Shown here in pieces: positions 21,457-31,920 of a stretch of DNA of 64,000 nucleotides. Position 1 is the stretch's first letter, and the number at the start of each line of letters is the position of its first letter. Source of the DNA: Gambelia wislizenii (lineage: Eukaryota; Chordata; Lepidosauria; Squamata; Crotaphytidae); contig JAUMIR010000003.1 in the NCBI GenBank assembly GCA_030847615.1, forward strand, positions 283,086,265 through 283,150,264, written 5' to 3'. Both the position numbers and the translations under genes were made by a program. The notes under the pieces are model-generated. The model was not told where the DNA came from. It was given only the letters and a program-made list of their open reading frames with translations, and did not search any database.

Positions 21457-21675
21457 GGTTGCAACTGCACTGCAGGAATAATTCAGTTTGACCCCACTGC
21501 AACAGCCATGGCTCAATGCGACGGAATCCTGGAATTTGTAGTTTTGTGGCACCAAAGCTCTCTGACAGAGAAGGCTAAATATCTCCCAAAACTACAGATC
21601 CCGGAATTCCATAGCAATGAGCCATGGCAGTCAAAGTGGTATCAAACTGGATTATTTCTGCAGTGCAGATGAAGC
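21457..21675. mobile_element. Palindromic MITE, copy 2
   Basis: Same family as 20972-21190: GCAACTGCACTGCAGGAATA and AATTCAGTTTGACCCCACT at the left, the complement ATTATTTCTGCAGTGCAGAT at the right, with GGAATTTGTAGTTT and CCCGGAATTCCATAG inside. It interrupts a pyrimidine-rich region. Confidence 0.75.
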
Positions 21676-22214
21676 TTCTGTCTCTTGTCCTCTTTCTATG
21701 TCCTCCCCAATTCTTCTGTCTACATTTCTCTTCTTCCTTCTTCCCAAACTCTCTACTGTACTTCTCTCTCTCTCGTCCCTTCTTACCAGCTAATTGCACT
21801 TCTAGCTATACTCATCATCTTTTTTCTCCTTGCCTTCCTCTGTGTCTTTCCCACTTTCCCCCTTTGCCTTCTCCAAAGAAAACCTTGAAAACATGAATGG
21901 GATATGATAGGTCCTCTGCATTTTAAAGTTTTCTCCCATTAAACTCAACAAGGCTAGAGAAATGGAAGAGGAGTGCATAGATGGGAGAGCTTTGTCTTCT
22001 GCCCAATTTTGTGTAAGTGACCCTTTAAAGCCCTGCTACCCACCCTGCCTTCCAGCAATAAACTGATCTGCTATCCTAGGTGACTATTACTATTTATAAT
22101 GTTATGTGAGAGACTATAATAAAATGCATGAAATATGTGTATTATGCAATTATGAAATACAGACATTGTGTAATTACAATGACAAATGCATTCCTAAATA
22201 CATGATGGTAGCAA

Positions 22215-22620
22215 AATACTTGGGGACATATGTTTCTAGGATGGAGGACCATCGCCTCCCAAAAATAATACTCTACGGTGAACTCACCACGGGTCAGCAT
22301 AAGAGGGGCACTCCAAAAAAAGTGATACAAGGACTCCCTGAAACAACATCTCAGGTTCGGCCAAATTGATCACCAACAATGGTCCGCCCTGGCCTCACAT
22401 CGGGATACATGGAGACATACTATCCACAATGCTGCAGCCTTATTTGAGAACTCACGCTGAACAAGTCTTGAAGAGAAACGACAACGCAGAAAGAATCACA
22501 ACCCAGAAACATCACCCAAGGAGACCTTCTGCTGTGCTTTCTGCAACCGGACTTGTTTATCTCAGATTGGCCTTTTTAGTCATCAGCACACTTGCAGAAG
22601 GCGCGGGATGAGTCCTTCCT
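22215..22620 (+). pseudogene. LINE polyprotein C-terminal tail with CCHC-type zinc-finger motif
   Basis: Across two frames the plus strand encodes MEDHRLPKIILYGELTTGQH, then YKDSLKQHLRFGQIDHQQWS, DTWRHTIHNAAALFENSR, LEEKRQRRKN, and FCCAFCNRTC followed by IGLFSHQHTC, giving a C-x2-C...H-x3-C zinc-finger-like motif. This is the conserved C-terminal tail of a group of LINE endonuclease/reverse-transcriptase proteins. Stops and at least one frameshift (near 22318, in an A-run) show that it is a relic. The LINE clade cannot be fixed from this piece. Confidence 0.65.
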
Positions 22621-23441
22621 GAATCTTCGTTTGCGAAGAAAAGCCAGAGAGAGATTTGGGGACAAGTGGAGAGGTGCCACTTAATCCTATACCTTCAAGA
22701 TTAAACAAGCCAATTAAATCTTTAATGTCAGTGTACAAGAAATAAAATCTCATCAATGATAAAATTTCTGGCATTCTTCAGAAAAACTCTTTTATTTCTA
22801 GCAAATATCTATTAAGACCAGGCTAGTCATAACATGCAGGTGCATCTAACTCTTCCATGGGAGACTTAAAACTTTAAGTTTTTAAGAGGGGACTTCACCT
22901 TCCTGCACTGGTCATTTTCTTCTCAGATTCAAAATGATTCCAAGTTTTTATTTGTTTGTTTGTTTTCATTGTGGGTGGCAAGGACACTTAAGTGCTGCTT
23001 TGCAGGAAACAATGGCAATGAAATTAAAAAATTGGTATATACACATACACCAAGGTCACCATACTTCTGCTCAAACTCCAATGTTAAAGAGGCTACAGTG
23101 AGCTGTTCAAAATTGTTTTAAGACTTTAGATGCCCTTCCACACTCTTACAAAGGGCTTTTGCTTAGCCACTGGCAGAGGGAACACTGAAGCATCAGCTAA
23201 ATCACTTTGGATTCTGCATCGGGAGAAAGGCAGGATATTGATTAATTAATTAAGTAATTAATTATAGAATAGTGGGCAATTGCAATGGGGCTGGGGCTGC
23301 ATTTGGGTTACTAGAGGAGCCTGAGGGTCACATCTTTTTTTAAAAAAACTTTTAAATTTAATTATTAAAAAATACATAAAAATAAACCACTGAGAATCTT
23401 ATCTGCCAGCAAAAACATTAAATGCACACTTGGAGAGACTG
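22621..23441. other. Unassigned non-coding DNA
   Basis: Includes a short ATTA repeat at 23240-23264. No gene or well-defined repeat seen. Confidence 0.4.
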
Positions 23442-24633
23442 AGGCAGAATCCACACTACACAAATAATCCAGTTTGAAACTGGGTTATTTGTTATGGGTC
23501 CTTCCTATGAAATCCTGGGGTTTGTAGTTTTTTTTTTTTTTTTAATTTTATTAAAATCAGTCTTAGTTACAATTGTCATGTTACATACATTGCGTTACTT
23601 ATATATATTTACATCTGACTTCTATTCCACTTATTTTGTTGTCTTTACATTTATTTCATTTTTTTAATATATATATCTACAAGAAGTTCCAACTTTACCA
23701 GTTTCCTTCAATTTTTCCTTTTATCTCCCAACTTAATTTTCCAAAAGATAATCTATGCTTCCCTAATGTTATTTTGGCGTAACATGTCCCTGATAAAATA
23801 TCCGCCGCTGTACACCTCTTTTCTACTTTTCAATATTTCCACCTCTTTAGACTCTTCTTTCGCTTTATCCCTTGCATTACTTTATTACTGGTGTTTTAGC
23901 TACCTCAGCTTGATTATATCATTTATCTCTCCCTTCGTTTCCCAGTATTCTAATACCAATTTCCACTCTTCCTTCCACTTATTTTCTTTTTTATTTCGTA
24001 ATTTATTTGTGAGTATGTCTAATTCCATCATATCCCTTAACTTGATTTCCCAATCCTTTACCACTGGTTGTTCTTTTGCTTTCCATTTTTTTGCTATAAC
24101 AAGTCTGGCTGCTGTAACCATATAAAGCAATATCCTCCATAATTTTTTTACCTTTTGGTCCTTAATCTTAATTATATTCAACAAATATAATTCAGGGGAG
24201 AATTCTAAGTTCGTTTTTAACATCTCCTTCATTAATTCATGTATATGTATCCAGAATTGCTTTATTACTTTACAGTGCCACCACATATGGATCAGAGATC
24301 CGGGATTCTTTCCGCATTTCCAGCATTTACTCGTTATATTTTTATTCACTTTGCTTAAACGTAATGGTGTGTAATACCACCTGAGTGCCATCTTGATATA
24401 GTTTTCTTTGAGAGCTTGACAAGCTGTGAATGCGAAATATCTTTTCCTCGCCATTTCCCAGTCCTCTACATTTATTGGGAAATCCTGGGGTTTGTAGTTT
24501 TAAAAAGGTCTTTAGCCTCCTCTGCCAAAGAGTGCTGGTGCCTCACCAAACTAAAAATCCCAGGATTCCATAGGAAGAAGCCATGCAAATTATCTAGTTT
24601 AAAACGGAATTATTTGTGTAGTGTGGATTTGGC
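23442..24633. mobile_element. Palindromic MITE split by an L1 insertion
   Basis: The ends AATCCACACTACACAAATAA and TTATTTGTGTAGTGTGGATT are inverted repeats. The left half runs to 23530 and the right half resumes at 24479. Internal blocks GAAATCCTGGGGTTTGTAG and AAATCCCAGGATTCCATAGG are of the same type as the other MITEs here. The intact element would be about 220 bp. Confidence 0.75.
23531..24478 (-). mobile_element. 5'-truncated L1 3' end with target duplication
   Basis: On the minus strand a frame at 24454-23900 encodes the L1 ORF2 C-terminal region: MALRWYYTPLRLSKV, CWKCGKNPGSLIHMWWHCKV, and KKLWRILLYMVTAARLVIAK. The 3' UTR is short and ends in an A-tail, seen as a T-run at 23531-23543. 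The element is flanked by a 22-bp perfect duplication (23509-23530 and 24479-24500, starting GAAATCCTGGGG), the hallmark of target-primed reverse transcription. The 184-codon open frame shows the insertion is fairly young. Confidence 0.9.
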
Positions 24634-24724
24634 CCAACTCCCCTGTTTGTTGGAATATAACCCCAAGAGACATAAAGGAAGCAGCTTATTCTAAAGCGTT
24701 TTCATTCATATTCCAGTTGTAAAT

Positions 24725-25170
24725 TTGGTTAGATTTACTAAATACCAGTACCTTGGTTTTGCTATAATTTACAGAGAGCAGTTCATTTTGGCAGTAAAGA
24801 CTATTAACAAACTATGCAATCCTACCTGAGCATGAGGTGTTCAAATAGCATTGTTGGCATAAAGGAGGACTGAGATCTTATTTTGTCCTGCTTTTGAAGG
24901 AAATAACAATCACCCTCTGGAACTGTGCACTATAATTTTTAAAAAGAAGTGGAGCAAGTAAGCAGCCTTGCCTGACTCCCTTTGTTACAGGGACAATGCA
25001 GGATAATTTTCCTTCCTACTCTGCTCTGATTTTAAGGGATGTCTCTAAGTACAGGCTCATACTACAATTTAACAATTATGGATCAATCTCCAACGTTTGT
25101 AGCTTGGTCCACAGGTATTTCCTAGGTATGGCATAAAAAAATCACTTTTAAATCAACAAAAGCAACAAAA
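24725..25170 (-). pseudogene. Decayed LINE reverse transcriptase fragment
   Basis: Read on the minus strand in shifting frames: FVAFVDLK (motif A-like), then VTKGVRQGCLLAPLLF (motif B), then LLYANN-like sequence where YADD would be expected, and NELLSVNYSKTKVLVFSK. This order is that of a LINE RT palm domain, of a clade other than CR1 or L1. Multiple stops; relic. Confidence 0.6.
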
Positions 25171-25243
25171 ATCTTTTTGGAGAGTCCCAACAAATATTTA
25201 TCAATTATAGACTTAAGTAGGAAATACTGTAATGGAAGCAATG

Positions 25244-25275
25244 GTGATGATGGAGGAGGAGGAGGAGGAGATATA
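25244..25275. repeat. GAT/GGA trinucleotide microsatellite
   Basis: Runs of GATGATGGAGGAGGAGGAGG-type units. Confidence 0.8.
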
Positions 25276-25321
25276 TAACCAATGGGGCCCATTAAACGAA
25301 TGAATGCATTGAACAATATAT

Positions 25322-25470
25322 GTAAGCAAGGGGATTTTGTAGTGCCTTTGAAACTGAGAGAAATAAGTCATAACTTAAGCTTTCATAGACTTGGCCTACT
25401 TCCTCAGAAGTCATCTGCTAAAGCGTACGCTACAACTTCTTTCTCTCAGTCTCAAAAGTGCTATGAGATC
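25322..25470. mobile_element. Palindromic repeat (foldback MITE-like)
   Basis: TAAGCAAGGGGATTTTGTAG with TGCCTTTGAAACTGAGAGAA at the left is the inverse of TTTCTCTCAGTCTCAAAAGT with GAGATCCCCTTGCTTA at the right. The centre holds CTTTCATAGACTTGGCCTAC, known from a common amniote interspersed repeat. Arms are about 45 bp with a few mismatches. Confidence 0.65.
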
Positions 25471-25637
25471 CCCTTGCTTACTGATATTCCAGACTAATAC
25501 AGTATGTCTTTGAACTTTAGTGACTAAAGGTACTTTAATCTATGGAAGAAGAAAAAAGAATCCAGAATCCATCTTTATTGACCCTGTGAAGCCAATTTTG
25601 AAAAAGAGAGGAGACACTGCTATTCTTAAATGAAGTA

Positions 25638-25867
25638 CAGTTGTCCCTCCGCATTCACAGATTTGGTATTCACGGATTTAAGTATTCACAGCTTGAAAAT
25701 ATTCTTTAAAAAATAATAATCCAAAAAGCAAACCTTGATTTTGCCATCTTATATAAGGGACACCATTTTGCTATGCCGTTGCATATAATGGCACCTGTGT
25801 ATTCATGGATTTGGGTAATCACGGGGGCTCCTGGAACCAAACCCCAGCGAATGTGAAGGAACAACTA
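25638..25867. mobile_element. Tigger/pogo-like non-autonomous DNA transposon
   Basis: Starts CAGTTGTCCCTCCGCATTC and ends GAATGTGAAGGAACAACTA, imperfect inverted ends, flanked by TA on both sides (25636-25637, 25868-25869). The interior GGATTTGGGTAATCACGGGG and CTCCTGGAACCAAACCCC match the layout of Tigger-derived elements known from mammals. About 230 bp, no transposase. Confidence 0.75.
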
Positions 25868-26002
25868 TAATTTTTCACATCAACATTTTTATTTAGCTAC
25901 CACCACCCACTACCCCAATTTAGCAACAAAGTTAAGTTCATAACAAACTACTCTCACTGTACATGGCTGATGCTGTTGTCAATTTTCAGACACCAGGTGC
26001 TC

Positions 26003-26400
26003 ATCATAGAATCATAGAGTTAGAAGATACCGCAAGGGGCCATCTAGTCCAACCCCCTGCTCTGCAGGAACACACAATCAAAGCATTCCTGACAGATGGC
26101 CATCCAGCCTCTGTTTAAAAACCTCCAAAGAAGGAGACTCCATCATGCTACGAGGCAGTGTATTCCACTTCTGAAAAGCTCTTACTGTCAGGAAGTTCTT
26201 CCTAATATTTAGGTGGAATCTCTTTTCCTGTAGTTTGAGTCCATTGCTCCATGTGCTAGGAGATTATCAGACGAGCAAGGGGACGACGTTGTGCGATAGG
26301 GAAGCCCTTTCATGGTATCGTGTCATTGTTATCATGCCATATTTAGCATGTATGATAATCTCCTTAGTCTATGGAGCAGCAGAAAACAAGCTTGTTCCAT
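26003..26400 (-). mobile_element. CR1 LINE 3' end, split by a MITE
   Basis: The reverse complement of the CR1 tail runs from ATCATAGAATCATAGAGTTA through CAACCCCCTGCTCTGCAGG to GTTTGAGTCCATTGCTCCAT at 26258, and resumes at 26364 with AGTCTATGGAGCAGCAGAA and ACAAGCTTGTTCCAT. The interruption is the element at 26259-26363. Confidence 0.85.
26259..26363. mobile_element. 105-bp MITE with 3-bp target duplication (Harbinger-like)
   Basis: Terminal inverted repeats GGAGATTATCA and TGATAATCTCC. It sits inside a CR1 whose sequence is continuous once the insert and one copy of a 3-bp duplication (CTA/TTA) are removed. A 3-bp TWA-like duplication and short inverted ends fit PIF/Harbinger elements. No coding capacity. 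Confidence 0.65.
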
Positions 26401-26628
26401 TATCAGATGACATCCTTTCAAAAAGTTATTTAAGCACAAGTTAAGCAGAACACATTTGCCCCAAAATGCCAAGCATGCTCAACATGATTTTGCAGTGGAC
26501 TGAGCAGCTTTCCTTTCTGTTAGAATCTTACACTCATCTCACCTTGGGGGTGAAGAACTACAGATATATGTTTCTAAGTTCGCATTTGCTGGGATAATAA
26601 AAATGTGGCAGCTAGGAGGCACCTGTAA

Positions 26629-27078
26629 GGACTTTATCAGACGAGTCAAATACAGCATCATAAGGATACCTAATGATCACAAAAGGGCATGTGTACCTGA
26701 TGACATCACCCCTTCATGATCATGTATTGTTTAAAACCCATACTTTTTTATTGTTGGGCCAAGCCGTCAATTGATTCCCCGTGGTGCTTTATTGCCGGCA
26801 TTGCCGGTGTTTGAATCCGCATGCCATTGTACTCACATGAATGCAGCCTGAATGGCCAGACCAGCCAGAACACTTCTGGGTGAGATCACAACATCCAGGT
26901 AGGGATTCAGTGAGATTTTAAACCAGGAAGTGAATGGAGCTCCGTTCACTCCCCATTAGTGCCTGGGAAGCCTCTTTAATGGGAGAAAGGGCATCGGGGG
27001 GAGTCCTTTTGCCAGCATAAAAGCACTACAATTTATGCTGTCAAAAGAACTTTTACAGGGGATGATCTGATAAATTCC
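26629..27078. mobile_element. 450-bp MITE with TAA target duplication (Harbinger-like)
   Basis: Begins GGACTTTATCAGACGAG and ends with the inverse-like GATGATCTGATAAATTCC; flanked on both sides by TAA (26626-26628, 27079-27081). Ends resemble those at 26259 and 37553. The left 180 bp is repeated at 27113-27290. Confidence 0.6.
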
Positions 27079-27112
27079 TAAGACAAAGTTAATGGTTGAG
27101 AGCAATTACTTA

Positions 27113-27290
27113 GGACTTTATCAAACGAGTCAAATAAGGATGCCTAATGATCACGTAAGGGCAAAAAGGTGCATGTACCAGATGATGTTGCCCTTCCGCA
27201 ATCATGTATTGTTTAAAACCCGTACTTTTTTATTGATGAGCCAAGCCATGAATTGATCCCCCATGGTGCTTTGTTTCCAAATGCTGTGAG
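27113..27290 (+). repeat. Partial second copy of the 26629 MITE
   Basis: GGACTTTATCAAACGAGTCA, TAATGATCACGTAAGGGCAA and CAATCATGTATTGTTTAAAA repeat the left part of the preceding element in the same orientation, with scattered changes. No right terminus was found. Confidence 0.6.
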
Positions 27291-27854
27291 CTAAAGCTCA
27301 AAAAAAGCTGTTGTAGTATTAATGTGTAAACACAAGATATATAAGAACACAGCAATAGAAGTAACCTGAAATGATCAATAAGAAAGAAATTATGATATAA
27401 TGACAGTGTTACCAAATATAAGTCTATGCATAATAAAGTATCTAACTGAATATCCTCAAAAAGACTCCTCCAATGTCTATTAGAAATTAAACAACTCCCC
27501 AGGTTGCTTGTCGTCAGTTTCCCAGCTAGTAAATCTCTAGAATGTCCATTTGAAACTGTAGAAGAATATATTTCAAAGATGGCCTGTAGCACAGCTTCTC
27601 CAATTGTAGTTCTCAAGGAAGTCTTGCGCAGAAAGATTTCCCAATGGGGTCCGATGTTGATCAGGAAATGTTATCCATCCAGCCCAAGATTATCTAGATA
27701 TTTTGTGAATCTTCCTCAATAGCAATGTTTAAACTCTTGTTAACTGGATACCATTAATAGTATATGTTTCTGTATCTATGGAAAGCAAATACATCATTAC
27801 TAACTAAATCTTGTAACAGTATACCTGAACAATTAATAACGTGTATAATAAATA

Positions 27855-28523
27855 CCGTATATTGCTGCATACAAGACTACTTTTTAACACTTGAAAATCT
27901 CAAAAGTGGGGGGGGGTCTTATACCCCAGTAATCATACTCCCCTGCTGTGAGAATGATTGAAGTGTAAAATGACCTGGGCAGTTTTCCCAGCAGATCCTT
28001 CCTCCTGCTGTGAGAATGGCTGCTTTGCCTTTGAAGAGTTAAATGGCCCTCCATTTAGCTCAGGAGAGTCAAAATAATGTTTCTTTTCAGGACAAGTTAG
28101 CCTAAAATTAGAATTTCTGGATTCAGACTTATCATTCTGCATCAAGTTTTGTCTATGGTGAAATTCTCTTGTCTACCACTGTGGCTCTAAAATCATTAAT
28201 GTGCTCATTCATTAATGTGCTCATTCAAAAATTTGGGATTTGATAGCTTTGTATTAACCAACTTACAGTATTAATGCAACCTGACTTTCCAAAGATTGAA
28301 CACCACAGAGATTTTTCAAAGTATCCCATGCTTTTTTAGCTGTTCTCAGTCCTTTAATTTCACAGACTATTCCATCATCTATAGCCACTGAGCTGGCTGG
28401 CTGGTGGTGGACAGGCTTTCCAGCCAGGTGGCTGGCTGGGGGCGGGGGCAAACTCTATATTTTAATTTAAAAATTGGGGGGTCGTCTTATGCGCCCAGTC
28501 GTCTTATACGCCAGAATATACAG
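27855..28523. mobile_element. DNA transposon with GTATAAGACGAC-type ends, TA duplication
   Basis: The left end CCGTATATTGCTGCATACAA and the right end GTCGTCTTATACGCCAGAAT plus ATACAG are imperfect inverted repeats, flanked by TA (27853-27854, 28524-28525). Subterminal parts contain G-runs. No transposase frame. It carries a retrotransposon-gag-like fragment on the minus strand (28263-28400), so its cargo may come from elsewhere. Confidence 0.55.
28263..28400 (-). pseudogene. Possible Ty1/copia-type gag fragment
   Basis: On the minus strand the sequence SSVAIDDGIVCEIKGLRTAK, then KAWDTLKNLCGVQSLESQVA resembles the conserved KAWDxL segment of copia-type gag proteins (UBN2 group). Only about 45 residues are recognisable, so this is tentative. 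Confidence 0.35.
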
Positions 28524-29091
28524 TAGATAACAAACAGTCAAGAAGATGAATTCCATACATTGTGTAAGCTAGTAACCAAATACAACTTAAGTAGCCCGAA
28601 AACAGAGATGGTTTGGCAGAGGAAATTCACAAGTAACAGCTAAGGTTTAATAGCTCATTAAGCCCATGTGGGTCTCAGCATTTGGTTAATGAACACGATA
28701 GGCAGGATTTCAGGAATAAATGAACTGGGAATTGGACTACCTTATTCTGCCTCATCCATGGATTGCAGCTTTGACTCCCATACTCTGAATCTTTGGAGCT
28801 TATGTTACAAATAACTTAGCAAAAAATGATGGCTGTCACAACATCTTTCAGTAAAACCTTGAGTAAGTTTTCTAAATGCTGGCATTGTAATTAGTTTGGT
28901 GTATTTTTCAAATAGAATCTGGCTATGTTCAATTAGTGCTTCTTTTTGCAGGGAGGTCATTGTTCATATTAACTTTGTACTAGAGCAGTCTTTGAATTTT
29001 GGAGATGTACATGTACTTTTACAGTATTTGTCTGTTTCTTGGAACAACTACTCATCAGCAGAAATGGATTCTCAGTCCCATTAAGTCAGCA
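28524..29091. other. Unassigned non-coding DNA
   Basis: Nothing recognised between the preceding DNA transposon and the next CR1. Confidence 0.4.
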
Positions 29092-29702
29092 TGAATCAGC
29101 AGTGTGATGTAGCAGCTAAAAAAGCCAATGTGATTCTAGGCTGCATTAATCGAAGTATAGTGTCTAGATCAAGGGAAGTAATAGTGCCACTCTATTCTGC
29201 TTTGGTCAGACCTCACCTGGAATACTGTGTCTAGTTCTGGGCACCACAATTCAGGAAGGATACTGAGAAGCTGAAACGTACCCAGAGGAGGGCGACCATG
29301 ATAGTGGGAGGTCTGGAAGCCATGCCCTATGAGCAGCAGCTTAGGGAGCTGGGTATGTTTAGTCTGGAGAAGAGAAGGTTGAGAGGTGACACGATAGTCA
29401 TGTTTAAATATTTGAAGAGATGTCATACTGAGGATGGAGCAAGCTTGTTTTCTGCTGCTCCAGACACTAGGAACACAGAGCAATGGGTTCAAACTACAGG
29501 AAAGGAGACTCCACCTAAACATTAGGAAGAACTTCCTGACAGTAAGAGCTTTTTGGAAGAGGAATACACCACCTCATAGTGTAGTGGAGTCTCCTTCTTT
29601 GATGGCCATCTGCCAGGAGTGCTTTGATTGTGTATTCCTGCATGTGAGGGGGTTGGACTGGATGGCCCTTGTGGTCTCTTCCAATTCTATGATTCTATGA
29701 TT
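29092..29702 (+). mobile_element. CR1 LINE 3' fragment
   Basis: Encodes CR1 RT C-terminal sequence from [22 protein letters not shown] residues, through [13 protein letters not shown] and RELGMFSLEKRRLRGDTIVM, with one or more frameshifts (near 29470) and an internal deletion in the last exon-like block (the usual EVFKQRLDGHL segment is missing before 29600). It ends in CCAATTCTATGATTCTATGA. Confidence 0.9.
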
Positions 29703-30732
29703 AGAAATTTATACTATAATACTGGAAATAAACAATTTTATATAATCATCTCCCACTATCCAGTTGACTGAGCACCTTACAATTCTTTAAACTTTTGGAT
29801 ATGTGGCATACAAATGACAATTTTGTATGGAGATACCTTATTGGTTATTTTTATGTCTTTCATTGAACTTTATGTGCATATCCCTCCCATTGTATTCTGT
29901 CTTTATTGTATGTATGTGTCCGTGTGTTTAAAGGTGGGGGCAGTTCTTCCTTCTTTAAATGATTTTTGCATAATAAAAATAATATGTTTCAAAAAAATTA
30001 AAGAACATTTCCACTCATCCCTATTGTGTGCCCATTAGTTCTCCCCTACAAATTCTACTCACAAACGATTTCTCTCCATGTCAAGATTATTTCCTGTCTG
30101 CTGAAGGGGAAATGAGTTACAAGTAATCTACAGAAGCATTTATAGGGCAAAGTTGGGGATAAGATTAAGCTTTCTTCCCACCCCCCACCAACACACACAC
30201 CAGTTCTCCCCCTTTCCACTTTAATTAGCCTTTACATGTTGAATATAGGGTTCAGAACTTTGCGTCTGCCTCAGAAGGCATAATTCCACCTTCTCTCCCA
30301 CCACACACAGCAGGAGAGTGAAACCTACTGATTAAAGCAGTGCACTTAAATTACTTTGTACATGTGTCTGTACATTCACACCTGGTTTGTTCCGACAAAA
30401 TACCACAAAAGGGGGTTCTCTGTGTAGGATGGGAGCTTCAGCGGATGAGGTGTTTTGACTTGATGACAAAGCATCAAAGGAAGCAGCTTAAAAAGTGAAA
30501 TGAGAAATGGTTACAATATTTGTAGGGTGTTTTATTATAGAAAAAGTCAAGTTTGGGAGATCATGATAGAGATGTATAAATGTATGCATGAAGTGAAGAA
30601 AGTGGATAGATTGATAGGAGTTTTCTGTCTCATAACACTAGAACCCAGCATCCCAACAAAGCTGAATGGTGGATGATTCAAGTTATGCAAAAGGAAGTAC
30701 ATTACATAGTACGTAGAGGGTATTGTCTACAC
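29703..30732. other. Unassigned non-coding DNA
   Basis: AT-rich sequence without recognisable exons; short CA-rich stretch at 30190-30205. Confidence 0.4.
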
Positions 30733-30935
30733 CAGTGGTTCTTAGGTTATCTGATGTATTGTTCTTAACAGCACTCCTGATGCGAGTGACCAGCAATTTT
30801 TTTTTTAATGGTGTGCTAGGGATTAGCACCATATTTGTGTCGAGTGGCACCAATTGTTTCTTTCTTTCTTGGAAACCCATTAGAGACCAGCAGACAATGG
30901 TTCAGGGACCAGCACCAGTCCTGGGATCACCACTT
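30733..30935. mobile_element. hAT-like non-autonomous element (degraded)
   Basis: CAGTGGTTCTTAGGTTATCT at the left and CAGTCCTGGGATCACCACTT at the right are the degraded inverted ends typical of hAT elements (CAGTGGTTC.../...ACCACTG). No clear 8-bp duplication remains. Confidence 0.5.
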
Positions 30936-30954
30936 TAAGTAGCATAGTTACATC

Positions 30955-31165
30955 TGCCTAGTGCCACTTTAACTGTTATAGCTCCATCCTATGGCACCTT
31001 GGGTCTTGTAGTTTCAGCTTGATGAATTAGTTCGATTTCTCTACTGCAGAACAATAGTGCTTTAATGCTGGGGAATAACTATTGCTCTGTAGCAGAGAAT
31101 TCTAAGTGTCTCACCAAACTTAACATCCCAGGATTCCATGACCTTTAAAGTGGCTGTCGCCATAT
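30955..31165. mobile_element. Degraded palindromic MITE
   Basis: Contains GTGCCACTTTAACTGTTATA and CATCCTATGGCACCTTGGGT at the left and AACATCCCAGGATTCCATGA with CTTTAAAGTGGCTGTCGCC at the right: the same inverted interior blocks as the MITEs at 18909 and 20972. Confidence 0.55.
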
Positions 31166-31920
31166 ACTCTAAATACCTTCAGTTAAGCTATGGCATTCAC
31201 TATTGCACAATATAGAAATGGCCACATATTTAGAATGAGATTAGACAAATTCATGATGGATGGGGCTAGTAGTGGCCACTGGCTATGATGGTAGTGTTAT
31301 AGTACTTTCCAGGACTAAAGGCAGCCTGTCCCTGAATATTAGTTTTGGACAAAAAACAGCTACAAAGGGCTTATGCCTTTATTTATTGTTTGTGGGCTTC
31401 CAAAAAAGTTGCTAGTCTAAACAAGCCATTGTTCTGACCCATTATGTCCTTTCTTATGGTCTAATAAGGCGGAGATGACAAGAAGAAGAAAAATAAATGG
31501 ACTTTGGCCCAATGTACCAACTACTCCCATTTTTCCACTTGCAAAGCTAAAATGTTTGGCCACAGAAAGAGGTATAAATAGAGGTTGGCTTTTCCCATTA
31601 CTTGCACTCTTACTCTAAGACTATGTTATTGTTTTTCTCATCAGTCAGCCAAATGCCATTTTTATTTTACATGAAAGAATATACACAAATAGAAGTCTGG
31701 GTGTGTGTGCAGCCTTGTAATTTGTCAAAAGAAACTAAGCACACTAGGTCATGAACCACTCCGCTCAAGGAGTTTGGCCCACATTCAAATCATCTATAAG
31801 GGCCCTATGTCAGGGGATTTATTTCCTTATAGTGAGTTTAGTTAATGCTATTACAGGCAATGCTGATGATTTGCTCTTTTATTTGGGGGCTGTGCAACAT
31901 TCTCGTTGTTATTGTGAGAA
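31166..31920. other. Unassigned non-coding DNA
   Basis: No gene or repeat recognised. Confidence 0.4.
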
